Shown here: positions 17,143-20,365 of the stretch, piece after piece
Layout: each line of letters opens with the position of its first letter
Numbering within the stretch: the first letter of the stretch is position 1
NCBI GenBank assembly: GCA_031288005.1
Contig: JAITSE010000027.1
Span: 1 to 20,365, forward strand
Reading direction: 5' to 3'
Length of the DNA: 20,365 bases
Origin: Treponema sp.
GTDB lineage: Bacteria; Spirochaetota; Spirochaetia; Treponematales; Breznakiellaceae
Position numbers and translations under genes: made by a program
The notes under the pieces: generated by a model
Told to the model about the DNA's origin: nothing
Database searches by the model: none
Seen by the model: the letters and a program-made list of their open reading frames with translations, nothing else

Positions 17143-17955
17143 TTACCGGGCGGCGGCGAAACCGTAGGCTTTAAACACCGCCAGCGCCTCATCGGATGCA
17201 AGGAAATCGACAAACAGCGCCGCCTCCGCCTGATGTACAGAGGCCGCCACAATCCCCACGGGGTAGATCACCCGGGCTGACAAAGTTCCCGCCGGGGCTT
17301 CGGCAAGAACCTCCACCTTTCCGGTGGTCGCCGCGTCGGTGGCATAGACCACTCCCACTTCGGCGCTACCCTCCCCCACCCAGTTCAAGACCTCGGTAAC
17401 GTTGGTGCCAAAACTGGCTTTTGCTTCCACCTCGGCCCAGATGCCAAGGCTCGTAAAGGCTTCTTTTGCGTACTGCCCTGCGGGCACACTGGCCGGGTCT
17501 CCCAAGGCAATCACCTTTGCTCCGGCGGCGTTCTCGAAACCGCTCACCCCCGTGCTTATTCCCGCGGGCTTAATCAGGACTATCTTGTTTTCCAGCAGGG
17601 GCAGAATCGAATCTTTGGCCACAAGGCCCTGATCCGCCAGCGCGTTCATCTGCCGGGTTGCCGCGGACATAAAGACATCCGCCTCAAGGCCCTGTTCAAT
17701 CTGGGTCTGGAGCTTGCCGGAACTGTCGTAGGTCCCTTCCACGGTGATCCAGGGATATTTCTCCTGAAACATGGGGATAAGTTCCTGGGCAAAGGAATAC
17801 TCAAGACTCGCCGCCGCGGCTACCAGAATTGTAAGCGGCGGATTGGCGCTTTGAGCCGCCTTAGCTTCCTTCTTTCCCCCCGCAAAAAGCGAAACCGGGA
17901 CCAGGACCAGCATCATCCAGACCATCACAGCGCATAAAAATTTTCTCTTCTTCAT
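17143..17955 (-). CDS. modA: Molybdate-binding periplasmic protein
   Basis: Solute-binding protein for molybdate (and probably tungstate), 270 aa from ATG 17955, preceded by GGAGG at a spacing of 6 bases. An upstream in-frame TTG is rejected for lack of such a site. The signal peptide (MKKRKF, hydrophobic core, SLFA|GGKKEAK) lacks a lipobox Cys. ModA landmarks are LTILVAAAASLEYSF, YDSSGKLQTQIEQGLEADVFMSAA, GDPASVPAGQYAKEA and EVGVVYATDA. First gene of modABC and under a strong sigma54-type promoter, which ties molybdate uptake to nitrogen-fixing conditions. No ModE-like palindrome was seen upstream. Confidence 0.95.
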   Translation of the reverse strand: MKKRKFLCAVMVWMMLVLVPVSLFAGGKKEAKAAQSANPPLTILVAAAASLEYSFAQELIPMFQEKYPWITVEGTYDSSGKLQTQIEQGLEADVFMSAATRQMNALADQGLVAKDSILPLLENKIVLIKPAGISTGVSGFENAAGAKVIALGDPASVPAGQYAKEAFTSLGIWAEVEAKASFGTNVTEVLNWVGEGSAEVGVVYATDAATTGKVEVLAEAPAGTLSARVIYPVGIVAASVHQAEAALFVDFLASDEALAVFKAYGFAAAR

Positions 17956-17998
17956 TCTTTCCTCCAAGTTTGTTGTTCTATATCACCCACAAGTATGA

Positions 17999-18013
17999 GC
18001 AAGAACCGTGCCA
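17999..18013 (-). promoter_or_regulatory. Sigma54 (RpoN) promoter of modABC
   Basis: On the minus strand TGGCACGGTTCTTGC is a perfect match to TGGCAC-N5-TTGC. Transcription would begin near 17988, about 33 bases before the modA ATG, which is close to the nifH arrangement. This supports coordinated control of modABC and nif. Confidence 0.88.
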
Positions 18014-18099
18014 CAATTCCCTCGGGCGGCGTTTCCAAGGAAAAACCAGGCCGGAAGGCTGGGCCTGCAATAATAATTCCGCGCTTTTTCCCTTTCCCG

Positions 18100-18119
18100 C
18101 CGGCTTTTTTTAAAGCCGG
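18100..18119. other. Palindrome between the modA activator site and promoter
   Basis: CCGGCTTT (18100-18107) and AAAGCCGG (18112-18119) form a perfect 8-bp stem with a TTTT loop, immediately next to the shared motif at 18121. No T-run follows on either strand as in a terminator. A weaker CCGG-type dyad has the same relative position upstream of nifH (15245-15258). Confidence 0.45.
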
Positions 18120-18120
18120 G

Positions 18121-18157
18121 CTAACTTTTCATACAATTCTGTTCAGGGTTTATACAA
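18121..18157. promoter_or_regulatory. Candidate activator site upstream of modA
   Basis: CTAACTTTTCATACAA (18121-18136) is identical to the nifH upstream motif. A second half-like element, TATACAA, lies at 18151-18157, 21 bases (two helical turns) from CATACAA at 18130. The site lies about 130-170 bases upstream of the predicted sigma54 start. The pattern is not a NifA site of the TGT-N10-ACA type. Between 18014 and 18099 nothing else is recognised. Confidence 0.6.
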
Positions 18158-18169
18158 AAGTGTAGTCTT

Positions 18170-18247
18170 GAGAATCTTGAAACCCTGCGGGTTTCAAGAT
18201 TCTCTTGGAGTTTTGGGAACCCTGCGGGTTCGCTTGGAGTTTTTTGA
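18170..18247 (+). repeat. Two tandem hairpin repeat units
   Basis: Unit 1: a perfect 16-bp stem (18170-18185 with 18189-18204) around loop TGC, followed by CTTGGAGTTTTGGGA; TCTCTTGGAGTTTTGGGA at 18201-18218 recurs exactly at 1033-1050 (opposite strand). Unit 2: a 6-bp stem GAACCC-TGC-GGGTTC (18217-18231), then CTTGGAGTTTTTTGA. Both have the order stem, TGC, stem, box. No gene is in 18170-18278; the hairpins might also act as terminators. Confidence 0.8.
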
Positions 18248-18278
18248 CCTGTCAAAGATACTAACAGCGGCAAGCAGT

Positions 18279-18312
18279 TCAAAAAACTCCTAAGAGACTG
18301 CGCAGCGGTCTC
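18279..18312 (-). repeat. Inverted copy of the hairpin repeat at the end of the methylase gene
   Basis: On the minus strand a GAGAC/GTCTC stem (18294-18298 with 18308-18312, extended inward by GC pairs) is followed by TTAGGAGTTTTTTGA. GGAGTTTTTTGA is an inverted exact 12-base match to 18236-18247. The copy supplies the last codons (RPLRSLLGVF) and the TGA stop of the methylase fragment. Confidence 0.75.
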
Positions 18313-19586
18313 GCGCTCAGTTTCTGGTACAGCTCAAACAGGTGCGCCACGCGGCGCCCGTCATCATCAAAGGAGCGTCCGTATGCAGCTTCCACGGCTT
18401 TGTCAAGCTTTTGGTGGGCCATGACAAGTTTGGGCGGCATGGAGAGGGGGTCGTACAGAGCGGCAAGGCTGCTTTCAGGAAACATGGCGCGGGCGTCCAG
18501 AACGCCTTGGGCCGCCCTTTCTATGGCCGCCTTCTGCTTGGCTCCGGGGGAAGGCCAAGAGAAGTTGTTGTAAACAATAGAAGCGGAATAGCGGTAACGC
18601 AGTTCCAGTCTTCCGCATACATAACGCATCCAGGCCATGTGCATGGCTGAGTTTATCACGCCGAATTCATAGAGACCGGCGTCGGGGATGAAAGATGCGG
18701 CGTCTCCAGCAATAATTTCACTGCTCAAAAATCCAATAGGAATATAGAGGCGGTTCTCTGATGAATGGCGGGGAATAATTATATAATCTGTGACAGGCTG
18801 CCTGATTTCCACAAATAGGCTTGGAAACTCCGCAAACTTATATGTAGCTGGGCTTTCACTTTTTAGCCTGAATTCTTTAATGCTGGCAAGACGGTTCATT
18901 ATTTCTTTGGAATGATTGTATTTAGCGGGAGAAACATCTTTAAGCCATATACAATAGCGGGGAATGTTATGTAAATATTCCCTTGCCCCGGTATAGGGGC
19001 GAATTATGTCTTTAAGCGATTTATCGTGTTCCAATAAATTATCTTTTTCTTCCTGGGTCAGCAGAAAATTGCCGTCATCGGTAGGAGAACTGCCTTTCGT
19101 CATTTCAGGAACATTGCAAATTGGTTTCGCTCTTTTTTCTATAAAGATAGTTGGCGCGTCAACTAAATAGGCGTTTATCTGGCCGGCTGTCGTTTCCACA
19201 GGCTCGCCGTTTACTGCCGCGTATTGATAGAGTTTCTTTATATTTTTGTTTTTAATGCTGAAGCCGGCAATAATACAGTAAACCGCGGCCTTTCCCCTGG
19301 CCTCGTTGCTCCACTTAAAAGTCTGATGGGCAAAATTAATTTTTATTCCGTGCTTATAAAACAATTCAGGCCACAGAACAGGAACCTGCTCGCCCTGGCA
19401 GATACTGTTCGTTGATACAAAGGCCGCTTCGATTTCTGTGTCTTTCATATATTCCGCCGCCTTTTTGTACCATGCCGTTACATAATCCAAAATGCCGCTG
19501 TTTTTCATATCCTTAAAAATGCTTTGAACTTCCAGCTTTTGCGTCCTGTTCATTACGCTGTAGCCCAAAAACGGCGGATTCCCCAA
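18279..19586 (-). pseudogene. 3' part of an MmeI-like type II restriction-modification enzyme
   Basis: C-terminal part of an adenine-specific DNA methyltransferase/restriction enzyme of the MmeI/YeeA-like class. It opens at motif IV (LGNPPFLGY) and continues with DYVTAWYKKAAEYMKD, SICQGEQVPVLWPELF and FAHQTFKWSNEARGKAAVYCII, all typical of this class, then a region expected to recognise target DNA, ending FELYQKLSA. It has no start codon of its own in a sensible place; the nominal start is a TTG (Leu of ILGNPPF). The upstream half is in another frame because of the 94-bp element at 19600-19693. The final 10 residues are derived from a hairpin repeat. The gene is probably inactive as read, unless the element is lost or the two pieces work in trans. 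Confidence 0.8.
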
Positions 19587-19599
19587 GATATAATTTAAT

Positions 19600-19693
19600 G
19601 GACTTGTTCAACAACCTATTTTAGTGAACCCTGCCAACCTTCGGTTGGCTGACGGGTTCGGGTTGCGGAAACTGCGTTTCCGATGAACAACTC
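19600..19693 (-). mobile_element. 94-bp miniature inverted-repeat element interrupting the methylase gene
   Basis: The element is flanked by direct repeats TAAT (19596-19599 and 19694-19697). Its ends carry inverted TTGTTCA (19604-19610) and TGAACAA (19684-19690). Inside are GAACCC/GGGTTC (19626-19631, 19654-19659) enclosing a 7-bp stem GCCAACC-TTC-GGTTGGC, and a separate stem CGGAAAC-TGC-GTTTCCG (19666-19682). Removing 98 bases (element plus one TAAT) joins the two methylase frames exactly as PKNELNYILGNPPF. It is too short to encode a transposase, so mobilisation would have to be in trans. Confidence 0.8.
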
Positions 19694-20239
19694 TAATTCA
19701 TTTTTTGGAATCACGCTTTCCCAGTCTGTCGTCAATGAATTGGCGCAGTGTATCGACGCGGCGGCTTTCAAAGGAATGCGGATAAAATATTCGCCGAAAC
19801 GCTCCCGCACCTGCATATTCATCTGGTGGTCCACAAGCCACATGGCAGCCTGGGCTATCTGCGCCTGAAATTTTTCAATCTCTATCCCGTAAAATTGATT
19901 CACGTTCACCTTTATTTCGTTGTGGATGTCAAATACTTTTTCGTTGCCTAACAACAATTCCAAAATGTCAAATTCCAGCAAGCGCAGTTCACGGTAGCTT
20001 ATAACAAGAAAATTGCCGCAGCCGCACGCAGGGTCAAGGAATTTTAACCCCGCAATTTTACTGTGGAAGGCGGCGAGCCTGTCAGTACGCCTTGATGGGG
20101 ACAGTTTTTTTATCACGTTAAATTCTTTTCTCAGGCCGTCAAGAAACAGCGGATGTATCAGTTTTAGTATGTTCTCCTCGCTCGTATAATGCGCGCCGAT
20201 GTCGTGCCGCTCCTCCGCGTTCATCACGCTCTGAAACAT
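19616..20239 (-). pseudogene. 5' part of the MmeI-like restriction-modification enzyme
   Basis: Holds the S-adenosylmethionine-binding half of the methylase. FQSVMNAEERHDIGAHYTSEENILKLI is the MmeI-class lead-in, motif I is FLDPACGCGNFL at residues 67-78, and YGIEIEKFQAQIAQAAMWLVDHQMN is the next conserved helix. After PKNEL the frame enters the inserted element and stops, so motif IV is missing. The ATG at 20239 is probably not the real start: the frame stays open upstream (AIFGV before the Met) to the poly-G run at 20255, and the expected N-terminal endonuclease region lies outside or beyond that run. Confidence 0.8.
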
Positions 20240-20254
20240 GACGCCGAATATGGC

Positions 20255-20279
20255 GGGGGGGGGGGGGGGGGGGGGGGGG
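20255..20279. repeat. 25-base G homopolymer in the methylase gene
   Basis: An uninterrupted run of 25 G (C on the coding strand) lies directly before the codons for AIFGVMFQ. Slippage here would change the reading frame of the restriction enzyme. Past it, 20280-20365 is low-complexity and G-rich, has GCGCGAAGCGCG-type palindromes and a minus-strand TAG (20313-20315), and shows no recognisable methylase N-terminus. The run may be real or an assembly artefact at a contig end. Confidence 0.75.
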
Positions 20280-20365
20280 TGTTTGGCGCAGCGCGCGAAG
20301 CGCGAGACCCGCTAGGGGCGGGCAACGGCGGGGGGGGCGGTGGGGTGTTGATATTTTGTGATGTG

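Noticed and set aside
18140..18156. Classical NifA site TGT-N10-ACA upstream of modA
   Set aside because: The spacing is 11, not 10, and no equivalent was found upstream of nifH.
17956..18160. ModE operator upstream of modA
   Set aside because: No palindrome of the TATATA-type ModE pattern was seen; the sigma54 site and shared motif account for the region better.

Overview
The window is dominated by a complete molybdenum-nitrogenase operon, read entirely on the minus strand and followed downstream by a peptide-type ABC transporter operon. In transcription order (high to low coordinate) the central block is modA-modB-modC (molybdate uptake), nifH, a broken insert gene, nifI1, nifI2, nifD, nifK, nifE, nifN, nifB and a thioredoxin-like [2Fe-2S] ferredoxin. 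Gene order with nifI1-nifI2 between nifH and nifD, a short NifK N-terminus, an internal insert in NifD, a NifB-NifX fusion and the Clostridium pasteurianum-like ferredoxin all point to the anaerobe/clostridial-archaeal type of nitrogenase. The host looks like a termite-gut-type Treponema (T. azotonutricia/T. primitia-like). This rests on the 'LFAGG(K/R)' signal-peptide ends of both solute-binding proteins and on the nif arrangement; it is an inference, not proven here.

Layout. 1-268: nested palindromes and a tandem 10/12-bp array that supplies the C-terminus of the ABC ATPase. 244-5126: four-gene peptide/nickel-family ABC transporter (fused two-domain ATPase, two permeases, binding protein) with its own sigma70-like promoter. 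5373-15057: nif operon. 15058-15401: nifH control region with a sigma54 -24/-12 site and upstream motif. 15402-17955: modCBA. 17956-18160: modA control region with a consensus sigma54 site and the same upstream motif. 18170-18312: hairpin repeats. 18279 to the window end: an MmeI-like type II restriction-modification enzyme gene broken by a 94-bp miniature element and bordered by a 25-base G run.

How it works together. ModABC imports molybdate for FeMo-co. NifB makes the precursor cluster, NifEN matures it, and NifDK plus NifH form the enzyme. The ferredoxin probably interacts with the nitrogenase proteins. NifI1/NifI2 switch the enzyme off in response to 2-oxoglutarate and nitrogen status. 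nifH and modA share a sigma54 promoter and a 16-bp upstream motif, so molybdate uptake and nitrogenase look co-regulated by one activator whose gene is not in the window. No nifA, nifV, nifU or nifS is present here.

The most unusual content is a family of short hairpin repeats (stem, three-base loop, then a CTTGGAGTTTT-like box) that recurs at several loci. It has entered coding sequence in frame (ABC ATPase linker) and supplies the stop codon of at least one protein.
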